Origin: Piper betle
Taxonomy: Eukaryota > Streptophyta > Magnoliopsida > Piperales > Piperaceae
Assembly: GCA_033002965.1 (NCBI GenBank)
Contig: JAURVB010013111.1
Coordinates: 124,001 to 188,000 of the forward strand
DNA: 64,000 nucleotides
Reading direction: 5' to 3'
Below, piece by piece: positions 44,541 to 55,335 of this stretch. The translations under genes were made by a program, and so were the position numbers. The stretch's first letter is position 1. Each line of letters begins with the position of its first letter. The notes under the pieces are model-generated. The model was not told the origin of the DNA. It saw nothing but the letters and a program-made list of their open reading frames with translations, and did no database searches.

Positions 44541-45920
44541 GAGTGGTGACAAAACCTTGTAATTGTGAGATGGGGGTCATTTTCCAAGGGTCATTGCACG
44601 ATCCATCTTCATGTATCGTGGTGATCGGTGAGGCAGTTGAGTTGTTTGGTGAGAGTTGTAAAGCCTTTTTGACTAACCTAGTTGAGTCTGAGTCCAAATC
44701 CAAAGAGTTGTCCATGATTCCTGTGGTAGCAGAGTTTCCAGATGTATTCCCAGATGAACTTCCAGGGTTACCTCCTAAGCGGGCAGTGGAGTTTGTCATT
44801 GACCTAGCACCTGGAGTAACACCAATTTCTAAAGCACCATACCGCATGGCTCCAGCAGAGCTCAAAGAATTAAAGAGTCAACTAGAAGAGTTGTTACAGG
44901 CAGGCTTCATCCGGCCAAGTACTTCACCCTGGGGAGCCCCTGTTCTTTTTGTGAAGAAGAAGGATGGATCACTTTGGCTGTGTATTGACTTTCGCCAAAT
45001 CAATCAAGTGACAATCAAGAATCGGTATCCCTTACCGAGGATTGATGATTTGTTTGACCAGCTAAGAACAACAAAAATATTTTCCAAGATAGACTTGTGG
45101 TCTGGTTATCACCAATTGTGTGTAAAGGAGTCAGACATATAGAAAATGGCCTTCCGAACTCGATATGGACATTATGAGTTTCTAGTCATGCCTTTTGGTC
45201 GAACAAACGCACCAGCGGCCTTTATGTCATTCATGAACACGGTCCTCTATGAATATTTGGACAAGTTTATCATTGTGTTTGTGGACGACATTCTGGTCTA
45301 TTCAAGTAATGAAGAAGAGCATGTGAAGCACCTATCCATTACCCTTCAAGTGTTAAGGGAGAATCAGCTGTTTGCCAAGCTCTCAAAGTACGACTTTTGG
45401 CTGAAGGAGGTAAATTTCCTTGGTCATATAATCTCAAAGGCCGGAGTTGCAATGGATCCATCGAAAGTGAAACCAGTCACTGATTGGCCACAACCCAAGT
45501 CAGTCACTGACATTAGAAGTTTTCTTTGTTTAGCGGTTTACTATAGGAAATTTATTAAAGACTTCTCCTTAGTGGCATCACCAATGACCAAACTCACAAG
45601 GAAGGTTGTCAAGTTCGAATGGAGTAGTAAGTATGAGGAAAGTTTTCGGTCTCCAAAGAAGAGTCTAACAACTGCACCAGTCTTAGCACTGCCAAGTGGT
45701 AATAAAGGATTCATAGTCTTCAGTGATGCATCCCTGTTGGGTTGAGGATGTGTCCTTATGCAGGGAGGTAAAGTGGTTGCCTATGCCACTCGTCAATTGA
45801 AAATTCATGAGCAAAATTACGCAACCCATGACTTGGAACTGGCAGTTTTTGCACTGAAGATTTGGAGACACTACTTGTATGGAGCCCAGTTCGAAGTCTT
45901 CACTGACCATAAGAGTTTGA
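44541..45920 (+). pseudogene. pol: Reverse transcriptase and first part of RNase H
   Basis: One frame runs to the nested insertion with stops only at 45,140 (TAG) and 45,743 (TGA). RT landmarks: [93 protein letters not shown], and the catalytic FVDD at 45,278-45,289. RNase H starts near FIVFSDAS (45,712), continues [20 protein letters not shown], and stops at FTDHKSL where another element inserted. The motif set is that of Del/Tekay-type chromoviruses. It copies element RNA into DNA in active relatives. Confidence 0.95.
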
Positions 45921-48283
45921 TGTTAAACCCACAATTCGAGTCAGGGTTTTATATTCAGAACCGGTCGGTTCGACCGTTATTTTCGAGTAGAGTCAAATTC
46001 AGAACACGTGTATTGAGCCGACGCCAGTCACATGTATGAGTTATGAAGGTCATGCGTACCCAATTATATGATGATAACGTCATGAACATAACAGAAGAGA
46101 ATGAGTTATCAGAATATATGAGAGTATGCCAGTTATTTTTTTCTTTTTATATATAGTAGATCGTAGAATTAGTTTTAAGCCATTACCGTGTTAGGACGCG
46201 TTACGGGCAGTTTGGGAGGGTTGATAGTCCTAGAGCATATCATTATGATGTTTCGGTAATTGTTTTATTTTCTATGATTTTCCCAATTTTTTTGGATTTT
46301 TTAAAGGATTTTCAATTACTTAGTTATTATTCATTACTTGAGACAGAGTTAAACCCGATCGAACATCGGATGTCGATGAGCGCTGGATTCTGGCTCTGAG
46401 ATGCCCGTTGAGACCCTAGCCGTCGCCGATTACCGATGACATAAGGTATAATTACCTCCGATTTAATTATTTAAAATTTATGAAGATGGTTAGCATAGCA
46501 TGCTAGAATTGAGTAGTTGTCATGATGAATGCTAGACTATGAATGAAGTAAAGATGTATATGATGTGATTTACAGGAAATGAAGGTTAAGTGATCGAATG
46601 AAGTAAAGTAAACTTGAGCATGATAATCGAGTACAATGTAACATAGGAAATATAATAAAATTGGTGTTAATAGGATAAGTTGGAATTACTTTCACATTTA
46701 TAATTGTTGATTCTTATTGTTGATGTTTGTATTGTGAGAGCCTTTGATCATGACGAGTTTGATTCATTATTTAGTTAGCGGGCGTTAGTCTTTAGTTTTG
46801 ATGTGTAGGTACGAAGTAGGAGCTTGCCGCCTAGGCATGATAACACACTTGGAGCTTCTACCAGGTCCTTTTAGGACTCGCCTCTATTTTTACTCTCTTC
46901 TATTGTATGTTGGATTTAATGCCCGCAGGACGAGTTAAGTGGAGTTTTATCGGATCCCACTTAACTCGGGCCATCTAGCCGAACAGATTTCCGGATTAAT
47001 AACCCCTCGAGGATGAGATCCCTCGAGGATGATTTCGAAAACAAGATCCACCACAAGTTGCCTTCGGGCCTATTATATAAATCCCTACCCAGCCCTATAT
47101 ATATATATAGGTAGTTTTCACGCTGTCTGTGAGACGAGAGATGGAGAAACCGACTGTATGTACCATGAGTGGATGTCGTGACAGTCAAAGCGGGCTATGG
47201 ACTAGTGCCAACGGACTATTCCATTACCGAGGGATCCTGACAACTCCGCATTTGAGTTCCTCACACCCGCAGAACGTGGAGGTTTATGGGTACTGTTTAG
47301 TACAGCACATGTCTGGACTTGTGGTTCAAAGGGTATTGAAGGCGACTTCCTGAGAGTACTCGGCCTTCGTGCTCATGGCCAAGAGAAATATGGAGGTAAG
47401 GAGAGGGCTTAGGATTTGAGACTAGAAAATGAAGTAAGAAAATGTCGACAGCGGCATCAGCAGCAACATATCAGTATGTTCGGGATGCTACCGGGTCTAC
47501 AGCCCCGTGGCTCCTCAGTAGTGCCCTTCAGAGTGTTCACATGGAGTATATGATGTTTTTTCATATGAGAGTTTGCTCTCATAGCCAACTTGTTATAGTT
47601 ATTTTATTTTCTGGACCAGTAACATTTACTATTGGCGTGTTTTTATACTATATGTAGGTAATGGTCATGAGTTGGAGGAGCCACTTTGGACGGAGGAGCA
47701 CTATTGTCGCTTGCACACATGTCAGTCGATAGAGTGGTTAATACTTTATTTTTGATGCTATTATATTGCGATTGATGTGAAATGCTAAGACATGATAGGA
47801 TATAATTTAATGCAATGAGATGATGTTTTGACGTGATGAAAAGCTAAGACATGATGACAAGAGGTGAGATGTGATCAGAGCGCGCAGCGGAAGTGTGGTG
47901 GGTTGAAACCCAAGTTCCATAATGAGTATACTGTATATTAGATTATGTGTGATTGAAATGTTTTGATATATGGTTCTATATATATTTGCTTATGTATATT
48001 TGACAGGGTGGCCCTACATTGCATTTTTAGCGGAAACTCTGTCCATTATATTTCAAAATTTTTTATTAATTTTTATTGGGATTGTCTTGGTGTGTACTTT
48101 GATTTGCATGTAATTCATGTAGTACCATGTTAGAATTTGTGCATTCATCCATGCATTGAGAGTTGTATCTTCATCTTAAGATGCCGAGATTGCCACATGA
48201 GTTAGTTTCGGGATAGCCTACCTAACCGGGGCCTGTAACATGCGGTTCGGTTCACGAGCGTGAACAAGATTTGGGGTGTTACA
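45921..48283 (+). mobile_element. 5' LTR of the nested element (with 583-bp deletion)
   Basis: It starts TGTTAAACCCACAATTCGAG and ends TTGGGGTGTTACA. It is 2,363 bp against 2,946 for the 3' LTR; the missing part corresponds to about 52,118-52,705, which holds half of the inverted repeat and the entire GC-rich leader. Elsewhere the two LTRs differ mainly by transitions (for example four in 70 bp around 46,790-46,860 versus 53,150-53,220). A 74-codon frame at 47,129 is kept in both LTRs, but so is everything around it. Confidence 0.92.
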
Positions 48284-48287
48284 AAAT

Positions 48288-48300
48288 TGGTATCAGAGCC
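48288..48300 (+). other. Primer-binding site of the nested element
   Basis: TGGTATCAGAGCC, the exact plant initiator-Met tRNA site, four bases past the LTR end. Confidence 0.92.
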
Positions 48301-51300
48301 ACTCTCGGTTGATTAAGATGTAAGATACTTTTATAGGTGATGTGTGTGCAAAGACTGCTCCAAGTCTAGCTAGCAGGTATGTTTCTTTTCATTTTCTTTA
48401 CATGCAAATATTTTTTTCATAAGTTAGTTATATAACTGTGTATTCAAGACTTGATCAAAAGTATGTGGAATTGGCCTTAGTTGAGTTGGCAGGTAATTTT
48501 ATGGATTTTTATCATGATATCAGACTGTTTGTCAGTTAGATGTGAGCAGGGAATATTGTAGTGCTAGCTAAGGCAGATGTGAGTAGGAATCTAACTAGAT
48601 TTTCATGATAGGCTTAGAGACCTACTAGTTCTATCCATCGCATAAGTGAATTGGATGATTGACCAGATGTTCATGTCTTGCATGTCACCACATTAGTCCT
48701 GTTTCCATGGGACATGGCGTACATGATAGGAATGAGTTAAAAAGAAAAGGGGTAACAATAAGGAGCTTGAAGTATAGAGATATTAGCAAGTTGGCAAATG
48801 AGATGGACCACTTCCAAAAGATAGTGATGAATGAGGATGAGTAGTAAGGTGGATCGACAATCTGATGGACACTTCACCACCTCCCCCTCTTCCACTAGTT
48901 TATGACCTATTGGAAACAGTTTTGGCTTCTTTTTGCCAGACAGAGGTCTCAAAATGATGAGGAAAAGATCTAGACCACCATTACCTACGAGATCAGATAA
49001 TTAATAGGATTCCACCAGAGATAAGGTACCAGACCAGTGATTGCCGTTTGAGGGCCAGTCAACACTGATGAAAGCAGCCACCTAGATTTCAGGAGATCAG
49101 AGTGGGTTTGGCATAGGTTTACCATCATATGTGTCAGCACCATGATCCAAACCCCTCCGGATCAGACATGCATGATTGGACAACCTAAGCAGAGTTGTTA
49201 ACAACCATGTCTAGGCAGACATACAAATGGAGGAAGACATGTCAGAGAAAATAGTAGATTTATGTGCATATGACCAAGATCAGATTTTTTAGCACTTAGG
49301 TAGCACTGTTGCCGATGGAGTTGCACAACCACCAACTGAGGTGTGCAACCACCATCCGAGATGCACTACCACCGACCGAAGACAAACTACCACCGTCCGT
49401 GTATTGCTCATCCGCCGACCGTGTAGATTAGTTAGAATGTAGTAGGGCTAGAACTTAAGGAACAAGATATAGCTACAATGGGATTAACAGAACAGAGAAG
49501 AGTTAGGAATAGTGAGGTTATTTGGATGAGATAGCATAGGATCTGACTTCACAGCTCTCTTGCAATCATTGTTTTGACCTGACACCCTTGGATTAGGTGT
49601 ATATTGCAAGATAACCACATCAGGCACTGTTAGTGATAGTCTCATAGGGATGTGCACGGACAGAGTCAGGGAACATGACAATATGACCTCCAGATGGGAC
49701 GGTCACGATGATCAGATTGTTCAGACTGCATGATAGTCAATCTATGGGCTACAACCAACATACGCAGATTAGACGGTTCGTAGATGGTCACACACGCAGT
49801 TTGACCTATTTAGCGATGGGCCGCTAGTGATAGGAGTTAGACTTGTATTAGAGGATTGGGCATAGATAGAAGGTTAGTGAGGAAGAGTTTTCCAGAGAGA
49901 TAGCAATTCCTTTATGTTTCGCCAGCATGATTAGGTTCTCACCTTGAACCATAGGGTTGAGCCTTATCCTGAGTATAGAGGTACCTTCATGGTACTGATT
50001 AGGGTTATAGTACAGGTAGATGTTTGCAGACCGATCTTCCGATGAGAATTTCATCCCAGCTTGAGAGCGATGGAGACAGGGACTTCAAATAGAGCAGACC
50101 ATGCTGACCAAACAGAGTGATACCAGTGTATGCTCATCTTTGATTGATAGCCTTACTTTAGAGTCTACCACAGCGGTAGTAGTCATGTGAGTCAAGATTA
50201 GTACTACAAATTGGTACGAGACGGTAGGTCACACATGACTGAAGAGCGGACGAGACACGTGTCAAGCCTCACTATGAGTCCCCGTAGACTTGAGGGGAGA
50301 CAGTGGTTCTTTGAGTTGTTTGAACCCCACCGTTTAGAAGTGCATGACTAGTACAGTATCAAGAAACATGTGCCTACTATTTGCTGATTGACTAGAGCCA
50401 CTTAGGAGCCGTTTCTGAGATTCATCATTGATTGGCTGTTCCACAGACTGATCACCTGTGGCATAGTAAATCGTGGTGATCTTAGAGACAAGTCCATAGA
50501 CCTACCTATATTTTAGCCACCCGTGCGCTACTTAGGGATTTCAGCTCCCTTGCCATTTACACGATGCCTTGACCTTACCATAGTTCAGAGTGACATACCT
50601 ATGTAGTAGGTCTTTCTTAGCCTAGTGGATTCCCCCATTTACCTGGTGTCAAATACAACATGTGAGGATGAGATAGCACCCATTGAGAGTTCTTGAGTAG
50701 TGTGACTAGATTTCCACGAGATTTGGCCTCCTATCCTATAACCCAGAGATGTTAGACAGAGTGGAGTTTTCACTTGAGAATTTCCACTCACCCCTTTGTA
50801 GGTATTAGTTCTACCATCAGTTTATCTAGATGATTGAGATGAGTATACATTGACCAGAGCACATGCCATAGACCAGATGCAGGCTCTACAGACCACGCAG
50901 AGTAGGTTATCATACTCCTTGAGACACACTGTATATGTATAGGTGTTCTTGCTTCCTTTCAGCAGTAGTTAGTGGTTGTCTAGATAGTCAGTCACCTGAG
51001 CTGTAGTATGCAGTAGAGTTATAGCAGCTATCCTTGTTCTCTTATAGAACAAAGTGAGATATTTGACTCAGGACCAAGTCAACTAGGACCTAGTGAGTGG
51101 TCCAGTTCCTTATATAGGGACACCTGAGAGTTGGATCAAGACTGGTGACAGTGAGCCATGTACCTCATTAGTTTATACACTCAACCTAGCAGGAGACTCA
51201 TAGCATCCTTTAGGTTGGTTGTAGGACTTAGGAATAGAGTTTCTTGAGAGTACATCTAGGTGACTTTTCACAAAAGAGGATTAGAGGGACATGGGTAGAT

Positions 51301-51677
51301 GCTAGCAGGTAGGTCTTACCCTCGACGTAGTTTTCCAGACATAGCCTAGATTAGAACCTTGCGATACTCTAGAGTATATGCTTGATCAACCCAATAGGCC
51401 CTTAAGGGTGACCTAGGGTTTTCCTACCGAGTTAGCAGTAGGGATCAAAACAGAAGAGAAGGATGATGGTCATGTCAGAACAGGCACAGATAGCTTAGAA
51501 ATAGAATGTTGATATTGACAGCATCACAAGCAGAACCCACCATGATGGTGCAGCTATAGTAAGTGAGGAGGTACAGGGCTATCGAAGAATAGAGGATACA
51601 ACTGGTATGTATCTAGCTTCCACGTATTGGTTCAATAGAACCTCCTTGAGTCGAAATTTAGAGGACAGAATTTTCAT
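48301..51677 (+). mobile_element. Non-coding interior of the nested element
   Basis: The first 60 bases (GGTTGATTAAGATG, GACTGCTCCAAG) match the leader of the coding minus element at 11,700-11,815. After that gag, protease, RT and integrase are all unrecognisable. No frame exceeds about 75 codons. Blocks near 48,770-48,900, 49,300-49,425 and 50,120-50,600 are kept in the copies at 25.3-27.3 kb (minus) and 21.7-22.8 kb. The conserved blocks have no domain I can name. Confidence 0.75.
49301..49425 (+). repeat. About 20-bp minisatellite, six units
   Basis: Units resemble CCACCGACCGAAGTGCAACTA with small changes. It is homologous to the ten-unit array at 25,925-26,140 (minus). Confidence 0.8.
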
Positions 51678-51690
51678 AAGGAGGGAAGAT
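51678..51690 (+). other. Polypurine tract of the nested element
   Basis: AAGGAGGGAAGAT directly before TGTAAAACCC of the 3' LTR. It is the expected plus-strand primer and fixes the LTR edge. Confidence 0.85.
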
Positions 51691-52099
51691 TGTAAAACCC
51701 ATGATTCGAGTTAGGGTTTTATATTCAGAACTGGTCAGTTCGACTGTTATTTTCGAGTCGAGTCAGATTCAGAACACATGTACTGAGTCGACACCAGTCG
51801 CTTGTATGAGCTATGAGGGTCATGAGTACCCAAATATATGATGATAACGTCATGAACACAACAGAACATAGTGAGTTATCAGAATATATGAGAGTATGCC
51901 AGTTTTTTTATTTTTATATATAGTGGATTGTAGAAATAGTTTTAGGTCGTTACTGCGTTAGGATGCGTTACGGGTAGTTTGGGTGGGTTGATAGTCCTAG
52001 AGCATATCATTATGTTGTTTCGGTGATTGTTTTATTTTCTATGATTTGTCCCAATTTTTTTGGTTTTTTTAAAGGATTTTCTACGACTTAGTTATTATT

Positions 52100-52126
52100 C
52101 TTGACTCGAGACGGAGTCGAGTCAAG
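52100..52126. repeat. Perfect 10-bp inverted repeat, 7-bp loop
   Basis: CTTGACTCGA, GACGGAG, TCGAGTCAAG. It lies just upstream of the GC-rich leader. It has the same arms as at 14,225-14,251, where leader and repeat are in the opposite orientation within a group B LTR. Confidence 0.85.
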
Positions 52127-52139
52127 TAATATTTACAAG

Positions 52140-52790
52140 TTTGCCAACCAACCATTTCTTCTCCCCTCGACACTTCCCCCTTCCAAACCCTAGCCGCCCC
52201 CACTGTTTGGTACTGCCACCACCGGCGCCGTCGTCGCCTTGCCACCGGGCATCGCCGCCTAGCCCCGCCATGGTGTCGCCATGCCGCCCTGACCAAGCCT
52301 AGCCACCATCTGGCTGCCGCAACGCCAGGAAGCTGCGCCTTTGTGCCACGCGTCCGTCGATGATCCCGCTATAGCTTTGAACCCCTCGACCACCCATCGA
52401 CCTTCTCCTACCGGAGCGGAGGCCATCACCGCCCTAGCCGGCCGGATCTAGTTACCCATCTCCACCGGCCCTATTTTTGCCATTTTCTGGCAAGACATCA
52501 CCTTTGCCGACCATGTTGACACCGTAGACACGTCGGGCTCACCGAGCCGGTACCAATGGTACCCAATATGACCACTTTCCGGCCAGTAGACACCGCCGGC
52601 GACTATTGCCAGGAAACCGCCGGAAGTTGCCGGAAAACCACTGGAACTTGCCGAAAAATTGGATTCGCTAGAATTCGCCGAATCTTCCAAGGAGTTCATC
52701 CAGTCAAGCCCGATCAAACTTCGGACTCCGACGAGCGCCGAATTCAAGCTCTGGGACGCGTGAGGAGACTCTAGCCGTCGCCGATTCCCG
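52140..52790 (+). other. GC-rich leader in the group N LTR
   Basis: C-rich sequence (CCGCC, CGCCG, CCACC repeats) typical of plant 5' leaders, ending at CCGATGACGTGAGGTATAAT where composition drops to A/T. GTGAGGTATA could be a donor splice site. It is absent from the 5' LTR of the same element. Frames on both strands show no domain. Confidence 0.5.
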
Positions 52791-54639
52791 ATGACGTGAG
52801 GTATAATTACCTCCGATTTAATTATTTAAAATTGATGATGATGGTTAGCATAGCATGCTAGAATTGAGTAGTTGTCATGATGAATGCCAGACTATGAATG
52901 AAGTAAAGATGTGCATGATGTGATTTACAGGTAATGAAGGTTAAGTGACTAATGAAGTAAAGTGAATTTGAGCATGATAATCGAGTGCAACGTAACTTAG
53001 GAAATATAATAAAATTGGTGTTAATAGGATAAGTTGGAATTACTTTCACATTTATAATTGTTGATTCTTATTGTTGATGTTTGTATTGTGAGAGCCTTTG
53101 ATCATGACGAGTTTGATTCATTATTTAGTTAGCGGGCGTTAGTCTTTAGTTTTAATGTGTAGGTACGAAGTAGGAGCTCACCGCCTAGGCATGATAACAC
53201 GCTTGGAGCTTCTACCAAGTCCTTTTAGGACTCGCCTCTATTTTTACTCTCTTCTATTGTATGTTGGATTTAATACCTGCAGGACGAGTTAAGTGGAGTT
53301 TTATCGGATCCCACTTAACTCGGGCCATCTAGCCGAACAGATTTCCGGATTAATAACCCCTCGAGGATGAGATCCCTCGAGGATGATTTCTAAACAAGAT
53401 CCACCACAAGTTGCCTTCGGGCCTATTATATAAATCCCTACCCAGCCCTATATATATGTAGTTTTCACGCTGTCAGTGAGACGAGAGATGGAGAAACCGA
53501 CTGTATGTACCATGAGTGGATGCCGTGACAGTCAAAGCGGGCTGTGGACTAGTGCCAATAGACTATTCCATTACCGAGGGATCCTGACAACTCCGCGTTT
53601 GAGTTCCTCACACCCGCAGAACGTGGAGGTTGATGGGTACTGTTTAGTACAGCACATGTCTGGACTTGTGGTTCAAAGGGTATTGAAGGCGACTTCCTGA
53701 GAGTACTCGGCCTTCGTGCTCATGGCCAAGAGAAATATGGAGGTAAGGAGAGGGCTTAGGATTTGAGACTAGAAAATGAAGTAAGAAAATGTCGACAGCA
53801 GCATCAGCAGCAACATATCAGTATGTTCGGGATGCTACCGGGTCTACAGCCCCATGGCTCCTCAGTAGTGCCCTTCAGAGTGTTCACATGGAGTATATGA
53901 TGTTTTTTTTCATATGAGAGTTTGCTCTCATAGCTAGCTTGTTATAGTTATTTTATTTTCTGGACTAGTAACACTTGTTACTAACGTGTTTTTATACTAT
54001 ATGTAGGTAATAATCACGAGTTGGAGGAGCCAGCTTGGACGGAGGAGCACTGTTGTCACTTGCACACATGTCAGTCGATAGAGTGGTTAATACTTTATTT
54101 TTGATGCTATTATATTGTGAATGATGTGAAATGCTAAGACATGATAGGATATGATTAAATGCAATGAGATGATGTTATGATGTGATGAAATGCTAAGACA
54201 TGATGAGAAGAGGTGAGATGTGATCAGAGCGCACAGCGGAAGTGTGGTGGGTTGAAACCCAAGTTCCATAATGAATATACTATATATTAGATTATGTGTG
54301 ATTGAAATGTTTTGATATATGGTTATATATATATTTGCATATGTATATTTGATAGGGTGGCCCCTAATTACATTTTTAGAGGAAACTCTGTCCATTATAT
54401 TTCAAAATTTTTTATTAATTTTTATCAGGATTGTCTTGGTGTGTACTTTGATTTGCATGTAATTCATGTAGTACCATGTTAGAATTTATGCATTCATCTA
54501 TGCATTGAGAGTTGTATCTTTATCTTTAGATGCCAAGATTAGATCCGCATGAGTTAGGTTTGGGTTAGCCTACCTAACCGGGGGCTGTAACATGCCGGTT
54601 CGGTTCATGAGCATGAACTAGATTTGGGGTGTTACATTT

Positions 54640-54800
54640 AAGTATATCTTCACCCAAAAGGACCTTAACCTTCGACAGAGGTAGTGGATAGATTATTTAA
54701 AAGACTACGACTTCCAAATCTTATATCAGTCAGGGAAAGCAAATGTGGTAGCCGATGTGTTGAGTCGGAAGGGCAAGGTGGACATAGGTCAGTAGCTAGC
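54640..54800 (+). pseudogene. pol: RNase H, remainder after the nested insertion
   Basis: KYIFTQKDLNLRQR continues the frame broken at 45,920, then TAG (54,682), WIDYLKDYDFQI, SGKANVVADVLSRKGK, a second TAG (54,793). Both stops sit where the family has Gln or Arg. Together with 45,7xx-45,920 this completes the RNase H domain, which removes RNA after cDNA synthesis. Confidence 0.92.
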
Positions 54801-55335
54801 TAGACTTTCGGCCATGTCAAAAGAAGTGGTGGCTATCAATCCCATGGAACAACTAGCAGGGTTACTAGCAAATCTGGTTATTTCCAATGATTTGGTCGAT
54901 CGGGTTAAGCTAGCACAAATGGGTGATCAGGAGGTAAATGAACTATTGGACAAGACTCCTGACATTGTAGCTGATTCCAATAGTGTTATCAGATTTAGAA
55001 GAAGGTTGTGTGTACCCAAGGATGATGCACTGAGGCGAAATATCTTGGAAGAGGCTCATCACTCAAAGTTCTCGATACAGCCTGGAGTTACTAAAATGTA
55101 TTAGGATTTAAAGCGACTCTACTGGTGGATTGGGATGAAGAGGGATGTTGTGGATTTTGTCTCCAAGTGTCAGACTTGCCAACAGATCAAAGCCGAACAT
55201 CAACTACCTGGGGGACTATTACAACCTTCATAAATGCCAACCTAGAAATGGGAGTGTCACATGCGACTTTATTGCAAAGCTCCCAAGGACTCAGAAGAAG
55301 CAAGACTCCATATGGGTAGTTGTGGACCGATCGGT
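54801..55335 (+). pseudogene. pol: Integrase N-terminal half, truncated
   Basis: The frame from 54,814 includes LCVPKDDALRRNILEEAHHS, then the zinc-binding domain: His at 55,057/55,060 and CQTC at 55,168-55,179. The usual second His (IHPG) is Gln here (FSIQPG). Stops are TAG at 55,102 and TAA near 55,230, then a frameshift into CDFIAKLPRTQKKQDSIWV and VVDR at the start of the catalytic core. Coding similarity ends at 55,335. The remaining core, GPY module, chromodomain and 3' LTR are missing. Confidence 0.9.

Larger units (their letters stand above)
45921..54636 (+). mobile_element. Complete nested LTR element (8.7 kb) without gag/pol
   Basis: It has two LTRs (45,921-48,283 and 51,691-54,636), a primer-binding site, a polypurine tract, and a 3.4-kb interior with no recognisable retroviral domain. 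It sits inside the RNase H codons for HKSL/KY of the gypsy element. The flanks TTTGA (45,916-45,920) and TTTAA (54,637-54,641) are an imperfect 5-bp duplication. The long LTRs and non-coding interior fit a LARD-type non-autonomous element. Its LTR and leader match the coding minus element at 8-12 kb, its likely former helper. Confidence 0.88.
51691..54636 (+). mobile_element. 3' LTR of the nested element (full length, group N)
   Basis: It starts TGTAAAACCCATGATTCGAG and ends TTGGGGTGTTACA. In order it holds an A/T-rich upstream part, an inverted repeat (52,100-52,126), a GC-rich leader (52,140-52,790) with many CCGCC runs, AATTACCTCCGATTTAATTA, an AT-rich middle, TTTTATCGGATCCCACTTAA (53,301), TATATAAATCCC (53,427), and the intron-like ATGTAG end near 54,002. 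It is the reference copy for group N in this window. Confidence 0.92.

Noticed and set aside
48659..48844. 61-codon ORF in the nested element as a small gene
   Set aside because: The homologous minus-strand region at 26,580-26,700 does not keep the frame open, so coding function is not supported by the comparison available here.
47129..53700. 74-codon ORF present at 47,129 and 53,476
   Set aside because: Both copies lie in the two LTRs of one insertion, so conservation reflects common origin. No domain is seen.
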